Shown here: positions 1 through 9,281 of the stretch, in pieces | How the letters are laid out: each line of letters starts with the position of its first letter | Numbering within the stretch: position 1 is the first letter of the stretch | DNA from: Fibrobacter sp. UWB15 | Lineage (GTDB): Bacteria; Fibrobacterota; Fibrobacteria; Fibrobacterales; Fibrobacteraceae | Length of the DNA stretch: 64,000 nucleotides | Assembly: GCF_900177705.1 (NCBI RefSeq) | Contig: NZ_FXBA01000003.1 | Location: 186,001-250,000, forward strand | Direction of reading: 5' to 3' | Notes under the pieces: model-generated | The model's input: only the letters and a program-made list of their open reading frames with translations | What the model was told of the DNA's origin: nothing | Database searches by the model: none | Position numbers and translations under genes: made by a program

Positions 1-120
1 CTCCCCCAGTGCGACGAAAATTATTACTGGGTCCGCAAACCCGTGAGTGAAGACGAATGGTACAGCACTCTCGAACAGGTGTTGCTCAAGAGCGGATCGC
101 CCCAATGGGCTAATAACTAA
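1..120 (+). CDS. C-terminal end of an unidentified protein (cut by window edge)
   Basis: An open frame runs from the first base to a TAA at 118-120 and encodes 39 residues ending in QWANN. It stops 17 bases before the next start codon on the same strand, so the two genes could be cotranscribed. The visible part is aromatic and acidic (ENYYWVRKPVSEDEWY) and shows no motif I recognise. The start lies outside the window, so no function is proposed. Confidence 0.6.
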   Translation, partial: LPQCDENYYWVRKPVSEDEWYSTLEQVLLKSGSPQWANN

Positions 121-137
121 CTTCTATATTTCCGCGC

Positions 138-1115
138 ATGATCAAAGGCGTAAGTTATTTTGGCGTGCGTTCGCCTAAGCATGTTCTTGCCGATATGCAA
201 GACATCAAGGCAGCGGGTTTTAACGCGGTGCTCCACACCTGGAGCGAAGAAGACCAGCAATACTACTACGGCACCATGAAGGATATCGTGGACCATTCTG
301 CAGACTTAGGTCTGACGGTCTACGTGAACCCGTGGGGTGTGGGCCGCGTGTTTGGCGGCGAGGCGTATTCGGAACTCACCGCACGCAATCACGACCTGTG
401 CCAGGTAGCGCTCGATGGCAAGCCCAAGGTGGCCGCCTGCCCGAACCATCCGGAGTTCCGCGCCTACATGCACAAGTGGATTGAATCCGTTTGCGCGACG
501 AAGGTCGACACGATTTTCTGGGATGAACCGCATTTTTATTTCGAGAAGGGCGGGCTTAGCAACTGGAGCTGCCGCTGTGAAAAGTGTCGCGAGCTGTTCC
601 GCGCACGCTTCGGGTTCGAGATGCCCGCAGAACTTACCGACGACGTGAAAAAATTCCGCGAGGATTCGCTTATTGACTTTCTGAAGGAAATGACTGAGGA
701 CGTGCACGCCCGCGGGAAGCGCAACTGCGTGTGCATGCTGCCGCCCTGGTTCCCCGCGGGGCTCGACGACTGGGGCCGCGTAGCTAAGTTGGAAAGCGTA
801 GACGAAGTCGCATCTGACCCGTACTGGGAACGAGGCGCCACCGAGGAATGGGTCCGCGAAAAATACGCCGAGACAGCTCGCAAGCTGACCGAAGTCGCCG
901 CCAAGTACGGCAAGGCCGTGCAGATGTGGATCAAGGCATACCAGATTGAAGCGGGCCGCGAAAACGACCTCGCCATCGCAGTTTCCGAGAGTCGCGCCGC
1001 AGGTATCGACAACATTTTCGCCTGGAGCTACCGCGGCACAGAAACGCTCAGCTGGCTAAAAAGCGACAACCCGGACGAAGTCGCCCGGGTATTCAGGAAA
1101 TCGCTCAGTCTCTAA
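138..1115 (+). CDS. Putative TIM-barrel glycoside hydrolase-like protein
   Basis: This 325-residue protein has no signal peptide and is probably cytoplasmic. Its N-terminus (GVSYFGVRSPKHVLADM) followed by alternating helix/strand stretches suggests a TIM barrel. The segment TIFWDEPHFYF near residue 130 resembles an acidic catalytic strand end of glycosidases. A Cys-rich turn, WSCRCEKC near residue 145, recalls the metal-binding loop of GH42-like enzymes. The substrate cannot be told from the sequence. It converges on the acetylxylan esterase gene, which fits a carbohydrate-degradation setting. The glycosidase label is inference from fold-like features; a non-enzymatic barrel is possible. Confidence 0.6.
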   Translation: MIKGVSYFGVRSPKHVLADMQDIKAAGFNAVLHTWSEEDQQYYYGTMKDIVDHSADLGLTVYVNPWGVGRVFGGEAYSELTARNHDLCQVALDGKPKVAACPNHPEFRAYMHKWIESVCATKVDTIFWDEPHFYFEKGGLSNWSCRCEKCRELFRARFGFEMPAELTDDVKKFREDSLIDFLKEMTEDVHARGKRNCVCMLPPWFPAGLDDWGRVAKLESVDEVASDPYWERGATEEWVREKYAETARKLTEVAAKYGKAVQMWIKAYQIEAGRENDLAIAVSESRAAGIDNIFAWSYRGTETLSWLKSDNPDEVARVFRKSLSL

Positions 1116-1134
1116 CGGAACGCGCGAACGCTAA

Positions 1135-2715
1135 TTACTTCATCACGCGTATCGTCGCGGAACCCGCGCGGGATTTTGCGATGAACGTGCCGCCGCTTTT
1201 CACGAGGTTTTTCGCTCTGGCGCGGAGTTCCAGCATTCCTGAGGCTCGTACCTTTCCCAGATAATTGCCGTTCATGTCGAAGATGCGGTAGCTTTCGGTT
1301 CCGGCCGCATGCGATAGCGCGGGTTTGACAAAGGCCGTGCATTCATCAACGCAAACGACTTCATCCTCTCCGAACACAAAGTAATCCACGTCCATCCAGG
1401 AACCGGTTACCATAAAGCGCAATATGTGTTCGCCCGCAGGGAGGTTCACCGTCGCCCGCACCTTGTTGTAGTCGTCGTAGTTGTCCTCGCCTTCGTTTTT
1501 CGGGACAGCGATTACGTCCGTGATGTTCTTGCCGTCAAGCGACATCTGGAAGCTCGAAGTCTCGTTTGCGGATGCGACCGACGCGTAGAAGGAATATTCG
1601 CCCGCTTCCTTCACGTTCACGGTGTATTCGAGCCATTCGCCTTCCTGGTTGTAGCCCACGATGTAGCCCGTCGCCTTCTTGTAAATGTCGACGCCCGTAC
1701 CTTCGCGGTAATTGCTACCGCCATGGTCTTCGGAATCGTTTTCCTTGTAGGAGTCATTGCCCGAGCCGACACCCGGAATGTCGAAGTCTTCCGCCTCGAT
1801 CTTGCCCGGAATTTCAAACGGTTTATCCTTGAACGGCTTCTGCGGAACAGGTTCCACGGGTTTACGGTTCACCGCCTTGAGCATCTGCTCCGCATAGCGC
1901 TTGCCGAACGTCACGTAGGCATCATGGTTGAAATGGAAACGATCCACGCCGTTGCCGCCCAGGCCCTCGGACGACGCGTAGTAGGTATTATCCATCGTGT
2001 TCGGGAGTTTCGACACGCGGTCGGAATAGCAGCAGCCTTCGCGCAAAAGCTCGCCCGCCACGAACGGCACCGTGTCGGAACTCATGTCGAGCGCCTTGAG
2101 GATATCGTCGCGGGTTTTCTTCACGATTTTCGGCCAGTCCGGGTAGCCGCCGTCGGTTTCGCCCTGGTGGAAGATGAACCCCTTGATGACGCCCACCTGT
2201 TGCGCCTTCTTCGCGATATCGATAATTGTCTTGGTGACGTTGCCGTCGCTCGCGTATTCCTTCGCGTAGTTCTGGAGCCAGCTTTCGGCGCCCGCGAGGT
2301 AACTTGCATACTGATCTTGATCAAAGAGCTTGATGCTAGCGCCACCCACCGCAACCGGGATAATCCCGATGGTCACGTCCGGCATGCTGTCAGCCATCGT
2401 ACGGCCGAACCAGTCGGCAATGGAAATCGTGTTGCCGCAGTTGAAGAGCGATGGCACCGCCGGGTAGACCTCGCCCAACGTGTTGCGGCCCTTGCCCGAG
2501 CACTTTTGCGTCGCAAAAATCTTGAAACGCGGATTTTCGGCCTTGTCGGCACTTTGGGCATCGGCAGTGCCGCCCATATTGGACTGGCCATAAGCGATGT
2601 AAATGTGGAAATTCGGATCCGGAGCGGCATTCGCCTGAATTGCACCGAATGACATTAAGCCCGCAGCAAAACATGCTGCCGGCACGAAACCTGAGAATTT
2701 ATTTAAAAATCTCAT
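1135..2715 (-). CDS. Secreted acetylxylan esterase, CE6/SASA type, with CBM6-like module
   Basis: The 526-residue protein starts with a signal peptide (about 1-30, ending SFGAIQANA). The SASA/CE6 esterase domain follows: the nucleophile motif YGQSNMGG has Ser at about 45, the oxyanion block FIFHQGETDGG lies near 180, and the catalytic-acid/His region VDRFHFNHDAY near 265. After a Pro/Lys linker, residues about 300-430 look like a CBM6 carbohydrate-binding module (IEAEDFD at its start, GEWLEYTVNV, LRFMVTGSWMDVDYF at its end). The C-terminal ~60 residues (YRIFDMNGNYLGK onward) resemble a type IX-like sorting tail. CE6 enzymes remove acetyl groups from xylan, so the predicted role is extracellular hemicellulose de-esterification. 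Confidence 0.88.
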   Translation of the reverse strand: MRFLNKFSGFVPAACFAAGLMSFGAIQANAAPDPNFHIYIAYGQSNMGGTADAQSADKAENPRFKIFATQKCSGKGRNTLGEVYPAVPSLFNCGNTISIADWFGRTMADSMPDVTIGIIPVAVGGASIKLFDQDQYASYLAGAESWLQNYAKEYASDGNVTKTIIDIAKKAQQVGVIKGFIFHQGETDGGYPDWPKIVKKTRDDILKALDMSSDTVPFVAGELLREGCCYSDRVSKLPNTMDNTYYASSEGLGGNGVDRFHFNHDAYVTFGKRYAEQMLKAVNRKPVEPVPQKPFKDKPFEIPGKIEAEDFDIPGVGSGNDSYKENDSEDHGGSNYREGTGVDIYKKATGYIVGYNQEGEWLEYTVNVKEAGEYSFYASVASANETSSFQMSLDGKNITDVIAVPKNEGEDNYDDYNKVRATVNLPAGEHILRFMVTGSWMDVDYFVFGEDEVVCVDECTAFVKPALSHAAGTESYRIFDMNGNYLGKVRASGMLELRARAKNLVKSGGTFIAKSRAGSATIRVMK

Positions 2716-2771
2716 GACAACCCTTCTTTTTCAAACATCCTTCTTAAAGATATCTTGAAAAAAGCACAAAA

Positions 2772-2786
2772 GGCGCCCCCAGCGCC
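2772..2786 (-). terminator. Second hairpin downstream of efp
   Basis: On the minus strand GGCGC-TGGGG-GCGCC is followed by TTTTGTGC and then a run of T. It lies beyond the stronger efp terminator and just upstream of the esterase gene, so it may be a back-up stop. The U-tract is interrupted. Confidence 0.5.
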
Positions 2787-2822
2787 CTTATTCTATAGAC
2801 AGATTGTCAATGAAGACAAAAC

Positions 2823-2848
2823 AAAAAACCCCGTCGCTTGGACGAGGC
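2823..2848 (-). terminator. Rho-independent terminator of efp
   Basis: Read on the minus strand, CCTCGTC-CAAGC-GACGGGG forms a 7-bp stem with one G-U pair, directly followed by six T. It begins about 25 bases after the efp stop codon. Confidence 0.8.
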
Positions 2849-2873
2849 TTTTAATGTCGTTTTTTATAAAAGA

Positions 2874-3458
2874 TTACTTAGCTCTTTCGAGGTAAGAACC
2901 GTCGCGGGTGTCCACGCGGATCTTGGTGTTGTTCTCGATGAAGAGCGGAATCATCACCTTGGCACCGGTTTCGACGGTGCATTCACGCATCACGTTACCG
3001 CTGGTGTTGCCCTGGACTGCCGGAGGAGCGTCGATGATCATGAGGTCAACGAAGGTAGGCGGAATCACTTCGATCGGAAGCGTAGCGCCGGACTTCGGGT
3101 CCTTCCACCAAGTGACTTCGACAGTAGCGCCATCGAGGAGCCAAACTTCGCAGCCATTGAGAGCTTCCTTGGAGATTTCTTCAGTTTCCTGAGTTTCGTT
3201 GTTCAAGAAATACCAAGTAGAACCGTCATTGTAAAGGTAGGTCATTTCGGTGAAGGTCACGTCGGCTTCTTCAACCGTATCGCCACTCTTCCAAGTGCGT
3301 TCGAGGGTGCGGCCGGTCACCAAGTTCTTGATGCGAACGCGGTTAAAGGCCTGGCCCTTACCCGGCTTCACGAACTGGTTTTCGATGATTTCGTACGGCT
3401 GACCATCAACCATGATTTTAAGTTTCTTGCGGAATTCGTTGGTGCTTACAGTACCCAT
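2874..3458 (-). CDS. efp: Translation elongation factor P
   Basis: The 194-residue protein has the length and three-domain layout of EF-P. The KOW-like domain I holds the loop FVKPGKGQAF, with Lys34 at the post-translational modification position. OB-like domains II and III end in the conserved block NTKIRVDTRDGSYLERAK. EF-P binds between the P and E sites of stalled ribosomes and promotes peptide bonds at polyproline stretches. The ATG is preceded by AGAGGATAAT, a good ribosome-binding site. The gene is divergent from epmB across only 41 bp, so beta-lysylation of Lys34 is likely. No epmA ligase is visible in this window. Confidence 0.97.
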   Translation of the reverse strand: MGTVSTNEFRKKLKIMVDGQPYEIIENQFVKPGKGQAFNRVRIKNLVTGRTLERTWKSGDTVEEADVTFTEMTYLYNDGSTWYFLNNETQETEEISKEALNGCEVWLLDGATVEVTWWKDPKSGATLPIEVIPPTFVDLMIIDAPPAVQGNTSGNVMRECTVETGAKVMIPLFIENNTKIRVDTRDGSYLERAK

Positions 3459-3499
3459 ATTATCCTCTTGTTGATTTTGATTCTAAATTTAGCAATATA

Positions 3500-4474
3500 A
3501 TGGAAAGCCCCGTTACCGTTTTTACGCAAATCCCTGACTTTTTGGACTATTTGGGATCCGATTTGGCGACAGTCATTGCCAAAACGACCGCACTTGCCGA
3601 CCTTGACCTGAACCCGAAGTTTCCGTTCCTTTGTTCTAGGCATTACGCCGACCTAATCAAGAAGGCGAGCGACCCAGCCGCCCTGTTGCGCGAAATTTTG
3701 CCCACCAAGGACGAACTCAAGAAGGTTGAAGGCTTTGTAGACGATCCCGTGGGCGATTTACCGGCCGGAAAATCCGACTGTGTAATCCAGAAATACGACC
3801 AACGAGCCCTGATTGTCTCGACCGCCACCTGCGGTGCCCGTTGCCGTTTCTGTTTCCGCAAGAACTACCCTTTCCAAAACACACCCGACGTTGCACGCCA
3901 GGTGAGCCACTGGCTCGACACCCATACCGACGTCTGGGAAGTGATTCTTTCGGGCGGCGACCCGCTGACCCTTGGTCCCGGCGCCTTCCGCGAACTGATT
4001 GAAGCGATCGCGATGCACCCCTCGGTCACCACGCTCAGAATCCACACGAGACTCCCCGTGATGCGCCCGGACCTGGTGATGCAGCATTTTGAACTGCTGC
4101 GCGAACTGCCTGCCAGGTTTAGCTGCGTGCTGGTGTCGCATGTAGACCACGCCGACGAACTCGACGAGGAATCGGCAACCGTGTTTGCACAACTGCGCTT
4201 TAGCGGTTGGACGCTTCTGAACCAGAGCGTACTCCTGCGGGGAATCAGCGATGAAGCCATCAAGCTCACCGCCTTGTGCCGCAAACTTTTCGAGCAGGGA
4301 GTGCTCCCCTACTACCTGCACCAGCTGGACCACGCAAACGGGGTCGCCCACTTCGAAGTAGCTGATGACGAAGCCCGCGAACTGATTGCAGAAATCCGCA
4401 CCAAGCTGCCCGGCTATCTGGTGCCGAAACTTGTACGAGAAATCGCCGGCGAGAAAAGCAAGACTCCGATTTAG
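3500..4474 (+). CDS. epmB: EF-P--(R)-beta-lysine pathway lysine 2,3-aminomutase (EpmB/YjeK type)
   Basis: This 324-residue radical-SAM enzyme carries the cluster motif CGARCRFC (Cys111, Cys115, Cys118) and the SAM-binding block SGGDPL. The PLP-lysine region near the C-terminus reads LVPKLVREIAGEKSKT. It lacks the long C-terminal extension of clostridial KamA, which is the size difference that marks EpmB. EpmB converts L-lysine to (R)-beta-lysine, which EpmA then attaches to EF-P. Being back-to-back with efp strongly supports this role over free lysine catabolism. The start ATG has no clear Shine-Dalgarno, and the short shared intergenic region must hold both promoters. Confidence 0.9.
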   Translation: MESPVTVFTQIPDFLDYLGSDLATVIAKTTALADLDLNPKFPFLCSRHYADLIKKASDPAALLREILPTKDELKKVEGFVDDPVGDLPAGKSDCVIQKYDQRALIVSTATCGARCRFCFRKNYPFQNTPDVARQVSHWLDTHTDVWEVILSGGDPLTLGPGAFRELIEAIAMHPSVTTLRIHTRLPVMRPDLVMQHFELLRELPARFSCVLVSHVDHADELDEESATVFAQLRFSGWTLLNQSVLLRGISDEAIKLTALCRKLFEQGVLPYYLHQLDHANGVAHFEVADDEARELIAEIRTKLPGYLVPKLVREIAGEKSKTPI

Positions 4475-5904
4475 AATAAGGTCTTGAGACCAAAGCCGAT
4501 GATGCCGTCAAGGTAATTCTCGCCGTTGCGTAGCGCGTAATACAGGTTCACGCTCCAGTTGCCGCGGTACTGCGTAAAGGCCACACCGTAATCATGTTCG
4601 CGCTTCCAGCCATGTTCCGGCGCAAATGCGCGGTAAAGTCCCGGCTGGTAGAAAGCCTCGATGCTCAAGTCGTAGCCATCTTGCCATAGAATCGCGAATT
4701 CGGAATACCCGTAGGCGCGGCTCCGCATAAAGCGTACGTCCATGCCCTTGAAGCTATCCATGCCGCCCAGCGCGAAATAATCGAAGCGGTCCAAGTCCGC
4801 ATCGGTCGGGAATATTCCACCGGCAGCCCCGCTGAAGCGCGTTATCCAGTTGCCATAAAGCGGCAAGTACCGCGAGAATTTGGCTGACGCCTTCAAGTAA
4901 TTGTCCAAGGAATCCGGGCGGTCCATATTCCAAACAATCGAGCCGTTGAATCGCGTACCCGAGCGCGGCAATACAAATCGGTCAAGCGACACATAAGAGA
5001 GTTCAAAGGTCGATGTTTTTCGGTTGTTACCGATGCCGAGGAACACGCCCAAGGTAAAGTCAAAACCGATGTCGCGAGAAATTCCGATTTCGCCGTAGGC
5101 ATCGCGTTCCGAAGAATCCTCGTCGAAGTAGCCGCGGGCAATCACATTCCATTCGGTACCGAAAATCCAAGGTTCCTTGTACGAACCTTCTAGCCTGCGG
5201 ACCTCGTCTCCCGTATACCCTTCGATTTGCAAGTCACGGGCGGTTCCGAGAATGTTGTAGAGAGCCACATTCACGTTGCCTTCCCACACATCGGTTTCGC
5301 TGGAATAAGTCAAAAGCGCGTACGCCTCGGAAACGGCAGCCGCCTGCATGTGGTACACAGGAATAATGCGGTTGCGCACCGGGTCACGAAACATCTGTGC
5401 CGGAGCCGTGCGGTTATAGTAGCCAAGGCGCGCCAACTTCATGTCAGAACGTTCCAAATCCAGTGGCGATACAAGGTCTCCAGCAACAATTCCCGTCTGT
5501 TTGCGGAACACCTCGGTTTTATTTCCCGAAGAATCCAAATTTTCAGGATTCGCCCACACCCAAGCTGCGCCACGTTTCATCTCAATCGTCAACATTCCTG
5601 TCGAATCCACGTCACCCCTCATTTGGGTTGCCAAGAATCCACGATTCTCGTAATAACGCACGATGCGGTCTCGCGTAATCGGCCAACTTTCGCAAGATTT
5701 ACCCACCAGCGTCTGCACTTGGGATTCTTCGTACGATTCGTGCTTGCCCACCCAAACAATTGAAGTAATCCGACAAGAATCTGCAAAAGCAGACACAGCA
5801 AGGAACAATGCTACAACTAAGAATAATGAATAATGAACAATGAACTTTTTTTCATTATTCATTTTTAATTTTTCATTCCACATTTCACATTTCACATCAC
5901 ACAT
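4471..5904 (-). CDS. Omp85/BamA-like outer-membrane beta-barrel protein
   Basis: The 477-residue protein has a hydrophobic secretion signal (LFLVVALFLAVSAFA), then one or two POTRA-like segments (ITSIVWVGKHESYEESQV; ITRDRIVRYYENRGFLA). A C-terminal barrel contains GGMDSFKGMDVRFM, like the conserved G-rich strand of Omp85 proteins, and ends in GFGLKTLF with a terminal Phe. It is shorter than BamA (usually five POTRAs), so a TamA-like or specialised exporter/assembly role is more likely. The ATG at 5904 overlaps the upstream stop as TGATG, implying translational coupling; the ATG at residue 15 is an alternative. The N-terminal codons coincide with heptad repeats of intergenic type (see findings). 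Confidence 0.7.
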   Translation of the reverse strand: MCDVKCEMWNEKLKMNNEKKFIVHYSLFLVVALFLAVSAFADSCRITSIVWVGKHESYEESQVQTLVGKSCESWPITRDRIVRYYENRGFLATQMRGDVDSTGMLTIEMKRGAAWVWANPENLDSSGNKTEVFRKQTGIVAGDLVSPLDLERSDMKLARLGYYNRTAPAQMFRDPVRNRIIPVYHMQAAAVSEAYALLTYSSETDVWEGNVNVALYNILGTARDLQIEGYTGDEVRRLEGSYKEPWIFGTEWNVIARGYFDEDSSERDAYGEIGISRDIGFDFTLGVFLGIGNNRKTSTFELSYVSLDRFVLPRSGTRFNGSIVWNMDRPDSLDNYLKASAKFSRYLPLYGNWITRFSGAAGGIFPTDADLDRFDYFALGGMDSFKGMDVRFMRSRAYGYSEFAILWQDGYDLSIEAFYQPGLYRAFAPEHGWKREHDYGVAFTQYRGNWSVNLYYALRNGENYLDGIIGFGLKTLF

Positions 5905-8792
5905 CAGAAGTACGCCCTCGCTTCGGTACTAAGCTTCTGGAAGATATTCTCTTCGGCGTCGCCAAACCGCAAAATGTAACTGCAACCCATCGACAAAAAG
6001 TCATTCAAATCGACCGAGAGCGAAAATTCAAAACGATACGTACGGCCATCGCTATAGCCATTCATCACCTGATATGGAATAATATCGCCGTCGCTATCCA
6101 CCTGCACCACCGAGAAATTGGCATAGGAATTCACCTTTTTTTGCCTATTATAACCAACACGGAGCGCCCCTTCCCAAAGATTCGCCTCGAACTCGCCCTC
6201 TTCGCGACCGGAGCCATCGGCCCCTTCGCCTATACGATAACGTCCCAGAGGCTGTACATAAAAACCTTGCAAAAAATCGAAGCGATAACGGAGCGTTCCA
6301 TCATAAATATCCCAATTCCATTCCTGCATGGCCGAAAGTTCGTTTTCTTGAATCAGGAGCGTGCCGCCCACAAAATGATCCAAATTAATGCGGTAACCCG
6401 CTTCGAATTCATGCGAGTAAGAGGTCTCGTAATACGAAATCGAAGAAAGTTTTTTATCGAATGTGGCACCCGGCTTATACGCAAGCGATACACCCGAAGG
6501 ATGTTGCCAATCGACCAAGCCCTCGACTGCCATGCGACCCGAGGTCATACGGTGCAGTTGCGAAGTCGTGACCGGTGGAAAGTATATTTTTTTACCCGTG
6601 GTATCACTTCCTTCACCCTCATACGATCCGCCCAAGGTCACATCGCGCAAGAATCCGTCGCGCACGCCAAAGACAAGCCCCGGATTAAAGCGGATTTCAA
6701 TATTGAAAGTGGCATCAGACGAAAGCACCGCCCCCACGGAATCGTTACGGCCCATGCCCTCGTACACAAAATCACCGTTATCCACACCTTCGATGTAACT
6801 CGATGTCAAGCTGTCATAGCGCACATCGCCCGTTCCTGGCGCCACCGCCTTATAAACGGCCGTATAAATTTGCTCTTCCGTAAGTCCTAATTGATACGAA
6901 ACATTTCCTTGCCAGCCCAGATCTTCGCCGCCAAAACGGGAATTCAAATTGGCAAGCCAACTATTTTCACTCTCCGAAGAATCCGTACGCATACGTTCGT
7001 ACTGCAATAAATGTGACAGTGTAAAGTAGCGGCTATTGTAATTCGCCTCTTGCACCCAAGTAGATGCCCTCAAAGAATCCGCCCATTCGTCGCCATAGGT
7101 ATCGCCCCGACGCTTGGCCATTCGCCCGCCCACACTTTCACGAATCTCGCCGCGGTCAAAATAAATCCCTAATCCACTCGAAGACTTGCCGTAAACCACC
7201 TCGTCTTCTATTCCATCCAAATTGATTTTCGTAAAACGCAAGTCGCCACTGCCAAACGGACGAACCATTCCCTGCAAGAATTCGGCATTCGCCGTTCCCT
7301 GATAGCGTTCCATTTCGCGTTCTTGCAGGCTTGCCACGCGAATCAAGGCGAGTTCTCCCAAGGCATTCCGGTTGCGGTGCTGCACGCCCAACTGCACACG
7401 CGAAGAATTCCAGTCTTCGTCGGCATTGCGGCGGTAGCCCCACTGTGCAGACCCGAACCAGTCTTTTGCAAAACGCGCACGCATCATGAATTCATCGTGT
7501 AGCAAGTCGTCGTTCAAAAATACAGAATCGCTATACGCCAAATCCCAGCTATCTCGCAGGTCGTAAAGGTTCCAATCTAAATCAGAGCCCGGATATTTCA
7601 GGATATCAAAGCCTTGCTGCACACGGTTTCCATACACAGACATCGCCAAGGGGAAATGCGTCAAATCTCGGGTAGAATCCGTCGTCACGAACCAGCGGAA
7701 AGCCTTGCCTTCACTGCCATCGACATGGTTCGACACCATATTTGTGTCCGCACGGTTAAAAGACATTTCAAAATCGGCATAAAGTTGCTGATTATACTGC
7801 GTACGGATACGGGCATTCACACGCTCCGTACGGTCGGGTCTGTGCAGCGGCGGCAAAGTATCATCACGAACAAATTCATCACCGCGGTCCGCCTTAAGCA
7901 AGGCGTAGTCTTCATCGGTCCACACGCCGCGTTTTAAGCGGTCTACATCGTTTTCGAGCCTAAAGCCCGAAACATCCAAGTACAAGTTCGGGTGTCTGTA
8001 GCTGGCAGCAGCGCCTTTAAGCATATAAATGTTATCGTTTTCGTAGGCGTCATATTCCACGCGGATTTCGTCATCGAAACTCGGCAACACCGCCCCTTTA
8101 AAATCCAGCATACCACCGGCGTAGTTCACCAAATAATCACGGCCCCGCGTGAGGCGCACCCCATTCAGCCACACCGTTTCGGACTGCGGAACCACCGCAA
8201 TAAAGCTGCCGAAACCGTCAAGCGAATAGCCCAGTTGCTGACCGCTCACGCCATTAAATGTCCGCATATAATGCTGCACCTCGTCGGTTCCAACCACGCC
8301 GCGAACTTGTGCATAACCGCCACCGAAATCACCTCGAACACCGCCCATAGCACCAAGAGAGGCTCGGGATATCCCTGTGAACCCCATTGAAGAATCTACC
8401 CACGTCAAGTCGCCCAAATGCAAAAAATAATGTGGCGATTCGACCCGAAAATATATCTGGTCCACCTCGCGCAAAGTCGCCGTCGTCTGATCGCCCGCAC
8501 GGCGCCCCACGTCAGAAAGCAAAGCGTCAATGTACACGCTATCCGTAAGGCGCCCCATAATAGAAAGGCGCAGTTCCTGATCCACCTGGGTTCCGCCATC
8601 GCCTACGGTAACCTGTACCGTCTTGTAGCCGTGGGTTTCAAGGGAATCTTTTCGAGCCGCCGTATCCGCATTTTGAACAAAGGAATCACCCCGTGCCAAA
8701 ATCGAAGGATCCCACACCGGCAAGGAATCAATATCCAAGCCGAAAGCGCATACCGCTAGCAACAAAAGTCCCAACCAGAATCGCCGGGACAT
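5904..8792 (-). CDS. Large outer-membrane beta-barrel protein of unknown function
   Basis: This 962-residue protein has a signal peptide (RFWLGLLLLAVCAFG) and then almost continuous amphipathic strands with aromatic ends, typical of a large barrel. The last residues (STEARAYF) end in Phe, as outer-membrane proteins often do. Near residue 220-250 the segment VRLTRGRDYLVNYAGGMLDF followed by DDEIRVEYDAYEND looks like a repeated extracellular beta-domain motif. No named family is recognised. It starts 5 bp after the DUF2914-like gene and overlaps the Omp85-like gene by one base, so it sits in the mglA operon. The ribosome-binding site AAAGGTAGTTGGA supports the start. Confidence 0.65.
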   Translation of the reverse strand: MSRRFWLGLLLLAVCAFGLDIDSLPVWDPSILARGDSFVQNADTAARKDSLETHGYKTVQVTVGDGGTQVDQELRLSIMGRLTDSVYIDALLSDVGRRAGDQTTATLREVDQIYFRVESPHYFLHLGDLTWVDSSMGFTGISRASLGAMGGVRGDFGGGYAQVRGVVGTDEVQHYMRTFNGVSGQQLGYSLDGFGSFIAVVPQSETVWLNGVRLTRGRDYLVNYAGGMLDFKGAVLPSFDDEIRVEYDAYENDNIYMLKGAAASYRHPNLYLDVSGFRLENDVDRLKRGVWTDEDYALLKADRGDEFVRDDTLPPLHRPDRTERVNARIRTQYNQQLYADFEMSFNRADTNMVSNHVDGSEGKAFRWFVTTDSTRDLTHFPLAMSVYGNRVQQGFDILKYPGSDLDWNLYDLRDSWDLAYSDSVFLNDDLLHDEFMMRARFAKDWFGSAQWGYRRNADEDWNSSRVQLGVQHRNRNALGELALIRVASLQEREMERYQGTANAEFLQGMVRPFGSGDLRFTKINLDGIEDEVVYGKSSSGLGIYFDRGEIRESVGGRMAKRRGDTYGDEWADSLRASTWVQEANYNSRYFTLSHLLQYERMRTDSSESENSWLANLNSRFGGEDLGWQGNVSYQLGLTEEQIYTAVYKAVAPGTGDVRYDSLTSSYIEGVDNGDFVYEGMGRNDSVGAVLSSDATFNIEIRFNPGLVFGVRDGFLRDVTLGGSYEGEGSDTTGKKIYFPPVTTSQLHRMTSGRMAVEGLVDWQHPSGVSLAYKPGATFDKKLSSISYYETSYSHEFEAGYRINLDHFVGGTLLIQENELSAMQEWNWDIYDGTLRYRFDFLQGFYVQPLGRYRIGEGADGSGREEGEFEANLWEGALRVGYNRQKKVNSYANFSVVQVDSDGDIIPYQVMNGYSDGRTYRFEFSLSVDLNDFLSMGCSYILRFGDAEENIFQKLSTEARAYF

Positions 8793-8797
8793 TCCAA

Positions 8798-9259
8798 CTA
8801 CCTTTCGTTAGATTCTACGATAAACTGGCGAGTCGAAAGCAATTTGCGTCCAGCCACCAAGTCCACGCTCCATTCCCCCGGCTTCAAAAGATTAGGGACA
8901 ATGGTCGTGAGGCAAACGTCCTGCGTCATATCGCAGGCCAGTTTTTGCACTGTGTCGGCACCGTTGAACCAAATATGCATCAAGGTGTCGTCGCCCAATT
9001 GCAACGCCGAGGAAACCGTGGAGTAATAGTACAGACGCATGCCCTCTTCGAACACGCTATCGACACCAAACGGAGACCCGTTCACAATATGGCTGCAGAC
9101 CACGCTTTGCGCCATCGAAAGTTCCGTATCGGCAGAATTCCAAATGGTTTCGGCGCCATGCATGGCAACCACAATTCGGTGGATCAAAAATCCAAGAAAG
9201 ACCACCATAACGACGATCGTTGTTTTCCGCAAATTGCGAAGCGGAGGTAACTTTGTCAC
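8798..9259 (-). CDS. Membrane-anchored DUF2914-like protein
   Basis: The 153-residue protein has one N-terminal membrane segment (TIVVMVVFLGFLIHRIVVA) and a periplasmic remainder. The pattern EEGMRLYYYSTV, HIWFNGADTV and PGEWSVDLVAGRKLL with a final F-V strand matches the layout of DUF2914 domains, which have no established function. It starts with GTG behind AGGACCGCC. It lies 22 bp after the Roadblock gene and 5 bp before the large outer-membrane protein gene, so it could link the cytoplasmic GTPase pair to the envelope proteins; that link is inference. Confidence 0.55.
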   Translation of the reverse strand: MTKLPPLRNLRKTTIVVMVVFLGFLIHRIVVAMHGAETIWNSADTELSMAQSVVCSHIVNGSPFGVDSVFEEGMRLYYYSTVSSALQLGDDTLMHIWFNGADTVQKLACDMTQDVCLTTIVPNLLKPGEWSVDLVAGRKLLSTRQFIVESNER

Positions 9260-9281
9260 AAGGCGGTCCTAAATGAATGGT

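Noticed and set aside
1426..2652. 408-codon plus-strand frame antisense to the esterase gene
   Set aside because: Shadow of the CE6 gene with no domain or signal.
138..2715. A joint operon of the TIM-barrel gene and the CE6 esterase
   Set aside because: They are convergent on opposite strands and cannot share a transcript.
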